Virus record (IMG/VR): IMGVR_UViG_3300049919_000418
Coordinates: 1 to 64,000 of that record
Direction: 5' to 3' (one strand)
Length of the DNA: 64,000 bases
Source: a virus
The translations under genes and the position numbers were made by a program. The notes beneath the pieces were generated by a model. It did not search any database and had not been told where the DNA came from. It saw only the letters and a list, made by a program, of their open reading frames with translations. This document shows, in pieces, positions 16,259 to 26,300 of this stretch. The first letter of the stretch is position 1. The number at the start of each line of letters is the position of its first letter.

Positions 16259-17094
16259 CACAAGTTTTTGATCAGTTAGTAGTATCCTCTTTTAAGGAGT
16301 ATCTTGACCATAGGATTGCTTTCAAGCTTCAAGCTTGGGAAAATATTGCCGCGCCATTGTTCCTTGACCAAGGAGACGATAGGTTAGTCGGTTATAAAAA
16401 AATAGGTATGGGGCCTAAGCAATGGCTTTACGACTCTTCTATCGTCGGCGCAACAATTGCTGACCCGGCTCAATTTTCCCATGTTGATTGGAAGGCCGCT
16501 AAAACTGATTTTAGAAACTCTAGGTTTATTGTTCCTGCGAGCGTAACGGCTACGCTACCAACATCCGCGACTCTAGCTGTGAAACATTTTAATTCTTATG
16601 TTACATCAAAAGATGATGAAGAATTATATCAAAATACTATTTTTGAATTCGAGCCTGAAATGAGGGTTCAAACGTCTTCCACAAAAGCGGACTCCTACCA
16701 TTCTCCCTGTTATTTCATCAAATCTGCCTTTACGGATAATGAGGGCTTTTCGTTGGGAGGGCTAGATAAAACTGTCTTTAAAATGAAAGTAACTTGTTTT
16801 TGTAAAACTGAAACTGAACTTCTTAGTTTGGGGTCTGTTTTTCGTGATTTAAAAAATACCACAATGGTTCTTTTAAGTTCGACTCCATTGAACGAATTTA
16901 ATGATTTAAAGGCTCGCCCGTGGAATTTTACAACCGCTGTTGGCGCTTCCGTTTCGGCTGGAAACCCTACCATTCACATTGACTCAGCAACATTTAACCC
17001 AATCAAAAGCGACAACATTAACTCAAAGTTAAAAAATGTTTATGTTGGGCTCGCCAATTTTACTATTTTTGTTGTAAGGAGCCCTAGACAGTAA
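16255..17094 (+). CDS. Tail terminator-like or minor tail protein
   Basis: 279 residues, beta-rich, with no transmembrane segment. The segment FNSYVTSKDDEELYQNTIFE followed by a conserved-looking YFIKSAFTDNEGFSLGGLDKTVFKMKV hints at a tail-end oligomer, and it sits just before the tail tube gene, the usual place of a tail terminator. I recognise no specific family. It ends a tightly overlapping run of genes that began at 14394, before a promoter-like motif. Confidence 0.42.
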   Translation: MTQVFDQLVVSSFKEYLDHRIAFKLQAWENIAAPLFLDQGDDRLVGYKKIGMGPKQWLYDSSIVGATIADPAQFSHVDWKAAKTDFRNSRFIVPASVTATLPTSATLAVKHFNSYVTSKDDEELYQNTIFEFEPEMRVQTSSTKADSYHSPCYFIKSAFTDNEGFSLGGLDKTVFKMKVTCFCKTETELLSLGSVFRDLKNTTMVLLSSTPLNEFNDLKARPWNFTTAVGASVSAGNPTIHIDSATFNPIKSDNINSKLKNVYVGLANFTIFVVRSPRQ

Positions 17095-17130
17095 ATATAT
17101 TTTTTTAATTTAAAATACACAAAAGGGTTC

Positions 17131-17141
17131 TTTTGGTGTAA
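17131..17141 (+). promoter_or_regulatory. GTGTAA late-promoter-like motif (copy 6), upstream of tail tube
   Basis: TTTTGGTGTAA in the 69-base AT-rich gap before the tail tube gene. The core ends 22 bases before ATG 17164. A 16-base stretch here (17129-17144) recurs exactly on the - strand at 63267-63282. Confidence 0.58.
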
Positions 17142-17163
17142 TATAACATATACCTAAAACTTT

Positions 17164-18288
17164 ATGCCTAGACTTAGAACAATTTATAACAACGAAGCAC
17201 TTCTTGTTGGACCTTCTCCAGCTACGGGCGCACACACCACTTCAAACATTAAGAAGATTCACCGTGTTCAATCGGTTGGCAATTCTATTGAATATGCGCT
17301 TGAAAATATCAATGAACTTGGTAAAATGGCGGCTATTGACAGAATCAACTCCGATGGTTCCGACAGCAAACTTGACTTTTCTTACTATGTTACCGACTTC
17401 GAAAATGAAGCCAACCTTGGATTTACAATCTCCTCAACTACATCCGCTATCGGATCTATTGCGGATAGAACTCAGGACGACAAAAACTACTTCCGCGCCG
17501 TTGCTGGAGAAGGACTTGACGCTAACGGACTAGGCCCTGCGTCTGTCGCCGTTTTGGCCGTTGGTAATGGATTTATTGCTAGTTACGGTATCGAAGCTGC
17601 CGTTGGCAGTTTCCCTATGGCGACTCTAAGTGTTCAGGGACTAAACACCGCTTCTTATAGCACGGGAAGCGCCCAAAGGATTCCTGCGGTTGATCCTAGC
17701 ACAGCCCAAAAGGCTGTTGGCAACTTCACTCTTCCAACCATTCCGTTTTCTAGCGGACTTAAGCCAAGCGTTATTAGACCCGGCGATGTTAAGGTAACAT
17801 TCAGCAACGCAGGAGCAGGTCTTTTCCAAACGCTTGATACCAACCTAATTGTTCAAAAGGCTAGTTTCAACTTTGACTTTAACCTTGAAGCAATTAACAA
17901 ACTTGGCGCTCGCATGTCCATTTCCCGTGAAGTTCAATATCCAGTTGATATCGACATCAGCATTGAGGCCCTCATGGGTGACCTTACTGCGGCAACCGGC
18001 ATGGTTGACTTTATGTGTTCCGAACCTACAACGGACATCACATTTGACTTCTACAAGTCTGCTTGTGGAGTTGACGGTCCAACCGCAGTTGCTTCTGATA
18101 TCTTCGCTAAGTTCATCATCAAAAATGCTAAACTTACCTCTCAGGATCTTTCCGGATCTATTGGGCCAAGCAGCACGGTCACTATGAAATTCTTGTCCCA
18201 AATCGGCGCATCCAATGATACGGCAAACGGACTTTTCTTCAGTGGCGTTACTGGTTATTCGGGTGCCTCTACGCTGAAGTCTCTGTAA
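17164..18288 (+). CDS. Major tail tube protein
   Basis: 374 residues, beta-rich, with no cysteine-rich or membrane regions. It has its own promoter-like motif upstream and a strong terminator downstream, as expected for an abundant virion protein, and strongly biased codons. The core VQKASFNFDFNLEAINKLGARMSISREVQYPVDIDISIEA (quoted only by its ends, about 229-268) fits a tube-protein beta barrel with a helical hairpin. Copies would stack to form the tail's DNA channel. No sheath gene is adjacent, which supports a non-contractile tail. The call is from position, expression signals and pattern. Confidence 0.72.
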   Translation: MPRLRTIYNNEALLVGPSPATGAHTTSNIKKIHRVQSVGNSIEYALENINELGKMAAIDRINSDGSDSKLDFSYYVTDFENEANLGFTISSTTSAIGSIADRTQDDKNYFRAVAGEGLDANGLGPASVAVLAVGNGFIASYGIEAAVGSFPMATLSVQGLNTASYSTGSAQRIPAVDPSTAQKAVGNFTLPTIPFSSGLKPSVIRPGDVKVTFSNAGAGLFQTLDTNLIVQKASFNFDFNLEAINKLGARMSISREVQYPVDIDISIEALMGDLTAATGMVDFMCSEPTTDITFDFYKSACGVDGPTAVASDIFAKFIIKNAKLTSQDLSGSIGPSSTVTMKFLSQIGASNDTANGLFFSGVTGYSGASTLKSL

Positions 18289-18313
18289 ATACAAACAATA
18301 TAATTAAAATACT

Positions 18314-18340
18314 AAAGCCCCGGACCTCCGGGGCTTTTTT
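18314..18340 (+). terminator. Rho-independent terminator after tail tube gene
   Basis: AAAGCCCCGG (18314-18323) pairs with CCGGGGCTTT (18328-18337) around an ACCT loop, and the T-run continues to 18340. Confidence 0.93.
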
Positions 18341-18389
18341 ATTGGGTGGGCGCGGCGATATTTAATTATTTTTTGTTCACTTTTATTTT

Positions 18390-18400
18390 TTAATGTGTAA
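18390..18400 (+). promoter_or_regulatory. GTGTAA late-promoter-like motif (copy 7), upstream of tail chaperones
   Basis: TTAATGTGTAA lies between the tail tube terminator and ATG 18430, with 29 bases after the core. It is the only promoter candidate that could drive the chaperone genes after that terminator. Confidence 0.58.
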
Positions 18401-18429
18401 CGTTAGTTAGGTTTAAGGTTTAAAACGTT

Positions 18430-18696
18430 ATGGAATACAAAGAAATTATCAGGCATTCTGCAAGGACGAAGCTAATTGAGCTTGCCAAATCATTTCTTGA
18501 TATTGTTGACGAATTAAAAAAAGAGGACATCTCAAAAGTGGACAAAATGCTTGCCATAGCCGAAGAAAACGGGCTTGGAGAGCAAACTAAACATTTGCGA
18601 CCCTTTCTATTTCTAATAGATGACAGTAAAAAGGAGATAATTAGGAAAAGAGTTTTAGATCTTACCAATGAATTGATTAGAGAATTGGAAAATTAA
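18430..18696 (+). CDS. Small helical protein at tail-chaperone position
   Basis: 88 residues, charged and almost entirely helical (ELAKSFLDIVDELKKEDISKVDKMLAIAEENG). It is the first gene between tail tube and tape measure. Genes in this slot are usually tail assembly chaperones that bind the tape measure protein, but this one is short and I see no family motif. It ends 14 bases before the next ATG, which is preceded by AAGGA-type bases that could serve as a ribosome site. Confidence 0.55.
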   Translation: MEYKEIIRHSARTKLIELAKSFLDIVDELKKEDISKVDKMLAIAEENGLGEQTKHLRPFLFLIDDSKKEIIRKRVLDLTNELIRELEN

Positions 18697-18710
18697 GGAA
18701 TAAGGAAAAT

Positions 18711-19394
18711 ATGCGAATTTTATATAAATTTACCCACAGATTAAAAGACGGAAAAGAAGCTATTTTGGCGCTTAGGAAACCAACTCGCTTGGAGCTTGAT
18801 GACAGTGACATGATGTTCTCAAAGTTTCAATCTGAATGCATTCAACGCGGCATTCTTACGAAGGAAATGCTTGTCAAAACAATTAAAAACTTTGGCGGCG
18901 TTTTGTCAAATAAGGAGGAAAAAGAATACTCCAAGATCTTTGGTAGCTTTGTTGAGGCGAAGCAAAAGCTTGATAAGGCTAAAAACAAAAAAGAGCGCGA
19001 AACCCTTCAAAAGGAAATCGACCTTTACTATAGCTCTTTACGGGATATCGAAATGGAACATGAACACCTTTTTGATCGCACTGCGGACGTTATCGCTCGG
19101 AATAAGACCATTATGCACCTTGCGCTGTTGATTGGAATGATTGACAAAAAAACCGACGAAAACGACGATCCCGTTTGGGAGCCGCTTTTCAAGGGTGATG
19201 AGTTCGAAGAGAGGTATGCTGATTTTTCCAACAAAGAGGAGGAAAATCCTGACGATACCAATAATATGCTTTCCCGCATAAGTCTTTTTACTACTTTTTG
19301 GTATTATGGCGACAAATCCATCAACGAGGAAAATTTCAAAGAATACGACGAGTTGACACGGGCGGATTTTTATGATCTTATCGCGCCTGAATGA
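18711..19394 (+). CDS. Probable tail assembly chaperone
   Basis: 227 residues, highly charged and helical. The N-terminus is beta-like (RILYKFTHRLKDGKEAILALRKPTRLELDD), like chaperones that bind tape measure proteins, followed by coiled coil KQKLDKAKNKKERETLQKEIDL. A weak ribosome site (AAGGA, about seven bases before ATG) is present. It overlaps the next gene by four bases (ATGA), so the two are likely co-translated. I find no slippery site linking it with 18430-18696, so the lambda G/GT style of frameshift is not evident. Confidence 0.5.
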   Translation: MRILYKFTHRLKDGKEAILALRKPTRLELDDSDMMFSKFQSECIQRGILTKEMLVKTIKNFGGVLSNKEEKEYSKIFGSFVEAKQKLDKAKNKKERETLQKEIDLYYSSLRDIEMEHEHLFDRTADVIARNKTIMHLALLIGMIDKKTDENDDPVWEPLFKGDEFEERYADFSNKEEENPDDTNNMLSRISLFTTFWYYGDKSINEENFKEYDELTRADFYDLIAPE

Positions 19395-20299
19395 ACCTAG
19401 GCTTGCTTAACGAGGTTAGGCTTGGCCGAACAAAATCTTCGAAGGGTTGGATAAGGCATCCGACCATAACAGACGAATCGTTTCTTCAGGAGCTTGATGA
19501 AAAGTTTCTCAAACTAGCTGTCAAAAGAAAAATACCTCTCGAAAGGGAGGCTCTTGCTGCCGCGAACAAAGCGGGAACTTGGACGGACGCGAACCAAAGG
19601 GATTTGGATTCTAGCGAAGCTTATTTAGCCAGACTTCAAGAAAGCTATGAGAAAATTATTGAGGCCCAAAAGAAATCAATTCTTGAAGCCCTTAATGAAG
19701 CGTCCATAAAGGTTAGAAACCTCCGCGACAAAAAAGATAAAGCTATCGGGAAAACGGCGGAAGACCGCGCCTCAAAGCTATCTATAGAGCGATATATTTT
19801 AAGTTTATTTTATCGTGATGAAAAATTATTAATCAGGTCTTGGGATGACGAGGGGGCTGAAATGTTAGAGCAATCCGCCGTTGACGCCGCCTTTAAAGAA
19901 TTTATGCTTTATCGCGCTAAAATTGGAGACGATAACCTGCGCGAACTGGCATGCTCAACTTTTTGCCAAAATCTTTACGCCGTTTCGGGCAATGGGTTTT
20001 ATTTTTATGGCCGGAGCATAGTGGACCTTACCTGCCTGCAACAAAGGTTTTTGCTTTTGATGGAGAATTATAAAAATATTATTTCAAATATAAGCGGCAA
20101 GGTTTCCAGTAAAACGTTGTCGGATTGGCGCGAACTTGATAAGTGGGCCGCTTCATCCGAAAACGGTCGCGAACAACTTGAAAAGGATTGGGGCTCGCCG
20201 CAGGGAACAGGAGCCCTTTCCAGAGAAAGCATCATGAAAGCCTCTATGCTTGAGAATCCAGAGGCAAGCGCGAAAGCTGTTCAAAAGTTGGTAAATTAA
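19391..20299 (+). CDS. Second tail-assembly protein before tape measure
   Basis: 302 residues starting on a 4-base overlap with the previous gene. It is helical and charged with an N-terminal coiled coil (YLARLQESYEKIIEAQKKSILEAL by its ends, about 77-100) and a compact Cys-containing middle (LACSTFCQNLYAVSGNGFYFYG). The C-terminus (GSPQGTGALSRESIMKASML) is flexible. Position immediately before the tape measure gene suggests tail assembly. It might be a second chaperone or a peripheral structural protein. No family was recognised. Confidence 0.5.
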   Translation: MNLGLLNEVRLGRTKSSKGWIRHPTITDESFLQELDEKFLKLAVKRKIPLEREALAAANKAGTWTDANQRDLDSSEAYLARLQESYEKIIEAQKKSILEALNEASIKVRNLRDKKDKAIGKTAEDRASKLSIERYILSLFYRDEKLLIRSWDDEGAEMLEQSAVDAAFKEFMLYRAKIGDDNLRELACSTFCQNLYAVSGNGFYFYGRSIVDLTCLQQRFLLLMENYKNIISNISGKVSSKTLSDWRELDKWAASSENGREQLEKDWGSPQGTGALSRESIMKASMLENPEASAKAVQKLVN

Positions 20300-20322
20300 T
20301 ATTTTTTTAATTTAATAGGATA

Positions 20323-20333
20323 AAAAAGTGTAA
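20323..20333 (+). promoter_or_regulatory. GTGTAA late-promoter-like motif (copy 8), upstream of tape measure
   Basis: AAAAAGTGTAA in the 69-base gap; the core ends 35 bases before ATG 20369. The 11-mer is identical to copy 5. Confidence 0.58.
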
Positions 20334-20368
20334 TACACAGTAGGCAAAGGTTTTGCAAGGTAAGGTGT

Positions 20369-23300
20369 ATGTCAGAAACAGTTAAATTTCCATTAGATTT
20401 CGATTCGTCCCCGGCCTACGCCTCGGTTAACCGTTTGGCCAGCTATACCCAAAAGAAACTTGGGTCGATTAATGTTGGCGGCGGCACTGGATTCGCGAAA
20501 GCAAACCGTGAAGCTCGGGCGTTCAGCCAAACCCTTGAATTCGCGAACGACCGTATGGTTGCGTTTGCGGCAACCACATCCATTGTTTATGGAGTTGGCA
20601 AAGCGTTTTTATCCCTTTATCAGAACGCGTTAAAGGCCGAGCAGGCGTTGGCTAACATTCAGGTTAACGTCAAGGTTACCAACCAAGAAATGACCACATT
20701 AACGTCCGACCTTTTCAAGGCCGCGAACGCTACCGGAAATTCCTTTTACGTTGCGGCGGAAGCGGCAGCGGAATTTGGGCGTCAAGGTCTTAAAGTGGCG
20801 GATATTGCAAAAGCTACTTCTTCCGCGCTTGTTTTGACTCAGATTTCGGGCATGGATGTTGCGTCAAGTGTTAAAACTCTAACTGCGGCAATCAACACCT
20901 TCGGTAAAGACGCCATCGGCTACGAAGGTCTTGTCAATAAGATGGCCGCAGCCGACACCAACTTTGCGGTTAGCTCCAAAGACATTGCTGAAGCGATCAG
21001 TCGTGTTGGTTCCACCGCGAAAGACGCGGGCGTTAACCTTGACCAACTTATTGCGGCTGTTACCTCCGTTCAGCAAACAACGGCCCGTGGCGGACCTGCT
21101 ATCGGTAACGCCTTCAAAACCATTTTCACCAAGCTTCAAAGCGATGAAACTGCGGCGGCGCTTGAGAATGTTGGTATCGCGACAAAAGATTCTGAGGGGA
21201 ACTTTTTGAACGCAATTGACGTATTAAAAGATCTTGCACAGGGCTATGACAATCTAACCGATTCCCAACAAGCAAACGTTTCCAAAAAAATTGGTGGCGT
21301 TTACCAAATCAACATCGTTAAAGCCTTAATTGGTGATCTCGCCAAATCTACAAGTGCATACGGTCAAGCGCTTGGCATTGTTGGGAGGGCGCAAAACGAA
21401 GCGTTCATTAAAAGTGAATTTTTGGGCCGTACCTCTCTAAATAAAATTAATGAGGCTAAAAACGGATTCGTTCAGCTTGGCGCGGCAATTGGAAAACTTG
21501 GGGTAAACTCCTCTGTTGGGGATTTGGCATCCCAATTTGCCGATTTAACATCAAGCATTGGTGAAGCTTTAAACAAAGACCCAGAAACGGCAAGCGCTGG
21601 AGAAAAAATCGGACAGTCGGTTGTTAAAGGGGTTATCAACGCAATTAGCGGACCCGGACTAGCACTGCTCGCGGTTGGACTGGCCAAGCTTTCCACCTCT
21701 ATTTTTGGTCGCTTCACCAAAGACATTGGCGGAACCCTTTTGGGCAAAGGCCCCGAAAAAACCGTTTCAAAAATGGGGGGGATTATTGAGGAAAATAAAC
21801 AGCGCATTATTTCCATTCAAAACGAAAGGGTTTACAATGCTTCTTTGCTGCAAGGAAACACTGCTCTTCAACAAAGGCTTGCGCTGGTAGCTAAAATAGC
21901 TTCCTCTTCCATGGCTCAAGCTGCCGCTCCAATCATGGGAACCAACTCTGGAACAAGAATCGTTCCTAGAAAGGCGTTTGCGGGGGGTATGATCCCTGCG
22001 GTTAACCGTGAGGCCCGCGACATCAACAAAGGCGTTGGCGGGGCCGGTATGGGGGCAAAGCCTGCCATTAAGAAGATCCGCATGAGTCAGGGCGGAAGGC
22101 CCGAGAATGTTGTTGTCAATAGCCACGAAGTTATTGTTCGGGATTACCTTGGAACTGGCGCGGACGCCGTATTTAACAAAAACATGATCGCCCAAGCTGG
22201 CGGCATGGACAAGGTCAAAGAACTTGGAAAAATTGAAAAGGTTTCTGGAAGCGTAAACACCTTCGCAAGTGGTTTAAAGCCTAAAATTAATGCTTATAAG
22301 TCTGGCGGCGGAAGAGCATGGACAACAGAAAACGGGTCTTTCTTAAAAGTTTACAACCAAAAAGATAAAATTGATGTTGATTTAATTACAAGCGCCAAAA
22401 AGGGCGACGGGCGATTACTCTTTAATAGACTTCTTGACGTATCGAAGCGAATGAAAAAACCTATTCATTCGCAAACCTTGTTGAGTCAGAGAGCGGACTG
22501 GGGAAAAATGTCGGGCAAGAAAACAAATTTTGATAAATTAAAAGTTCTTTACCCACAATTAGCTTGGCGCGACCAAAAGGGAGTAAAAAATGAAATGATG
22601 TTCGGAGTTAGAGAAAAGGGCGGTCTTGACTCTGCTTGGCATAAGGACACCTCGTTAAGAACTGTTAAAAAGTATGTAAACAAACTTTCCCCTGACGAGT
22701 TCTCAAGAAAAAACTTTAACTTTTTAAATTTAAAAACAAGGAATAACTTTGCAGGCGGATACACTCCAAAGTCCGCTTCTTCCCGCATGCTCTCTGGACG
22801 CAACGGTTTCCAATCCGAATGGATCAAAAGCAAAGCTAAACAAAGCGGCCTACCTCTTTCCAAAAACGGTTTCCCTCAAAACCCGGAAGACGCACTAAAA
22901 ATGGCCGACTCTTTCCGGGGTCTTTACCCACACAGCCAAGGTATGTTTGGCTTCGCTGGCGGATTTGTGCCTAATTTTGCGCGAGGAAGAAAGAAAAAGA
23001 GGGGGGAAAAGAATAGCGGGGGCGCTTTTAACGATGGTTCCGTTTCCCCCGAATGGGCGGCGCGATACGGCAAGTGGAACGATATTAACGACCCAACTAC
23101 TTCTAAAAGAAAACAGGATCAAGATGCGCTTGCCAAAAAGCAATTAAAAGAGGAAAGAAACGCTCAAATCAGGGCGAATTATGCCGAAAAACAGGAATCC
23201 AAAAGGCTTGAAGCGGAAAAAAATGAGCCGGAACCAAGGCCAACCTCTTTTTACTTTCCTGCCTCCCCTAAACTGCCCGGATATAGTAATTTTAGTCGTT

Positions 23301-26300
23301 ACTACCCTGAAAGAGGCAATGGTAATCCTTTCCCGGAAAAATCTAATAAAAAACAAATAGAAATAAACGCCGCTTCAGTTAGGTCTAGCGGCGCACAGTA
23401 TATTGACTCTATAGATAACCCTGTCCCTTCCCCATCAGAGGCCATTAGGTCAAGGATGCAAAGTCAATTTGACGTTGGCGGAAACCTTCGTGTTCGTCCA
23501 AATATTTCCACTGATTATGTTTCAAGAGATAAATTCCCAAACCTATCGGTTTCCCCTTACCTTGCAACTGGCGGAATCCCGGCGATCAATGCTTCCGAAC
23601 AAAGAAAAAGGGAAGCTAGGCTTAGAGGCAGGGAGGCTAATCACGCTGGATGGCAGCGCAATGAAAAAGCGGCTGAACTTTGGGAATTAAGGAAAAACAA
23701 AAGATCTTTACGCGGCCTTAAGGGGGGGCGAGGAAACTCTTCCCAACCGGGCGCTATGTCTAACGAGATTTTCGATGAAAACGGTGCCTCCGTTTCGCAA
23801 ATGACCCAAGAGCAAAAAAACGCAGACAGTCATAATATTTTTGCCGAATTAATAGCTAAAAACCCATCTGCCAGTAAAAAAGAGGTGGAGGCTTTCGCGG
23901 GCGAAGCTATGTCAAAGGGCGGCGGTGTTATTGATAAAAAAAGAACTAGGGAGATGGTTCGCGAGACTCGCGGAAATAGAAATCAGAAAACCTTAATGAG
24001 AACTGCTATAACAGGCGGTGCCCTATCTTTTGCAGGATCTGTTGTTGGCGACTCTATGGGCGAGGGCGGACAAAAAGCAGGTAACGCTATTTCGACGGTA
24101 ACAAGCGCGGCAACTTTTGGGTCAACTTTTGGCCCTTGGGGAACAGCTATTGGAGTTGCGGTTGGAGCCACCGCAGCTTACTCGACTTATCTCAAGGAGG
24201 CTCTAATCCCATTAGGCGACATGAGCAAACACCTTTCGGAGCTTGATATTGAAGCAGAAAAGGCAAAAGGTAATTTAAGCGAATATCTTGGCGCAAAGGA
24301 GCGCGGGGACGCGCTTTCCAAAGACCCGAACGCTTCCAAAGAAGAAATAAAAGCTTCCAACAGAAAGCAAGCTGTCGCTATTGCAGATATGCCAGAAGAA
24401 CTTCGCAGCAAAATTCTTTCCGCGAACGCAATTGGCGGAGACAAGGGGAAGTCCGATATGTCTGATGCGATCAGCCAGTTTGAACAAAAAACTCAAGGCA
24501 AATTAAATTCTGAAACCGCTCTTGCTAGCGTTACGAGTAATGCAGATAAAAATAATACCGCCCTCGGTTCTTTTTGGAGGGACTTGACTCGTCGTAAGGG
24601 CGACGATGGCGGCAAAATACAACTTGACGATGAAGAACTCAACAAATCACTCGTTAGCTTTACGCAAAATTATGACTTTAAAGCCCTCAAAGAAAAGGCA
24701 GATGGGGGCGGGCCGGGAAACTCTCTGGCAAAAGCCGCGCTTGGGTTTTCAAAACAAGGGGACTTTAACGGATTTTTAAAAGCCAATAAGGGTCTTGGTA
24801 TTGTAAGTGATAAAATAATTGACGATGCGCTTGTCACAACAACGAACGTATCACTCTCTCAATTAACGAACGCTTTCAAAAGAGCGACACAGAACGAAGA
24901 AAAGGTTGCAAAAATTCAAGAAGAAATCGCTAATCGAGCCGAAAAAACCAAGGCGGCTTTTGAAGATTTTAAAAAATACGAAAAATCTTTTGGCAGAAAA
25001 AACGCTCTTGAAGGAACGGTTTCTTCTAATTCGAACTCATTAATGAATGCCCGCTTGGGTATAGTTGCGAATCAGCCCGGGACTTCAGATAGCGTCAAAA
25101 ACGCTTTGGCCTATTCTCAAGAAATGGGCGATCTTGGCCAACAAGAAGAAAAATCCAAACGTGACCTATCTGCCTCCCTACTCAAAATTGTAGGGGAAAC
25201 ATATACCGATAAGGGTCGCGGCGCTTTAAATAAAGCGGGAGGCGAGAATTTTGTTAGTAATTTCTTAAAAAGCGGGCTTGATTCGGGCAATGCGGATCAA
25301 ATGCTTGCGAGCCTTCTAAAAGTTGCTGAAAACTCAGAAGATATTAGCGGCGAGTCAAAAATAGAACTTGAAACTTTAAATAATGAGTATAAGGCCCAGT
25401 CTCTCGAAATTATGACCAACCGTCAAATTGCGCTTGAGCAACTCAAAGCTGTTCAAGAAATTAGTCGCAAGCAAAAATTTGACCAACTTATTGAATCTCT
25501 TCAATCCAAAGATCCAATGCAGGCGGCGTTTGATAGTCTTGATTTCGCCGATTTGAAAAATAGCGTTTTAAAGCCGGATTCAAAAACCGTTAAAAAGGAG
25601 CAAGATATTCGCACCGAAGCGATTCGTAATAGAAATAGCGACCCATTAGTTAACTTAATTGGAGATAGAGTTACTAAGGCTCAGAATTTAATTAAGCTTG
25701 ATGAGGAGAAGAAGAAAAACGGCGAACAAGGATTGAATGTTACCGATGTCGCAAAAACCAAAAGAGATATTATCAATGGTAATTTTGTAATGCAAAACGA
25801 TTTTGAGTCAAAAGGAAATATTGCGGCAAGCAAATCTCTTGAAGCTAAGAGGGCCTTAAAGGAAAGTAATTTTGAAATTGCCTCTGGTGGAGGAATTCAA
25901 GCCAGTATGCAGAAGGGAATTAACGTTTTGCTTGCAGCGGCAAGTAATCTCGACAGCCCAAGATTTAAAGAGGACAGGGCTCGTTTGATTGATCAAGCAG
26001 ATAGCATTCGCGGCAGAATGCAGCCCCTTACTGGCCAAAGCGGAAAATATAGCGAAGCTCAGTTGAAAATTGACTCTGAAATAAATAAAACACGAGATAG
26101 CACTTCAATTACCGGCGCGGCGAAAGAAGACGCGATTAAGCGTTTATTGGAAACCAAAAGACTTTTGAGTTTTGGCGACGAAAAGGGTGCTCTTGCTGTG
26201 GCCAGCCCGACGAACGGTCGAGCATACTCGGATACACAAAAAATTATTGAAGAAAGGTTAGCTAATCGCCCCAAGCAGAAGCATGCTGCCGCCTTCCAAA

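Noticed and set aside
18430-19394. Programmed frameshift linking tail chaperone genes as in lambda G/GT
   Set aside because: The first gene ends 14 bases before the second starts, and no slippery heptamer with an overlapping downstream frame was seen.
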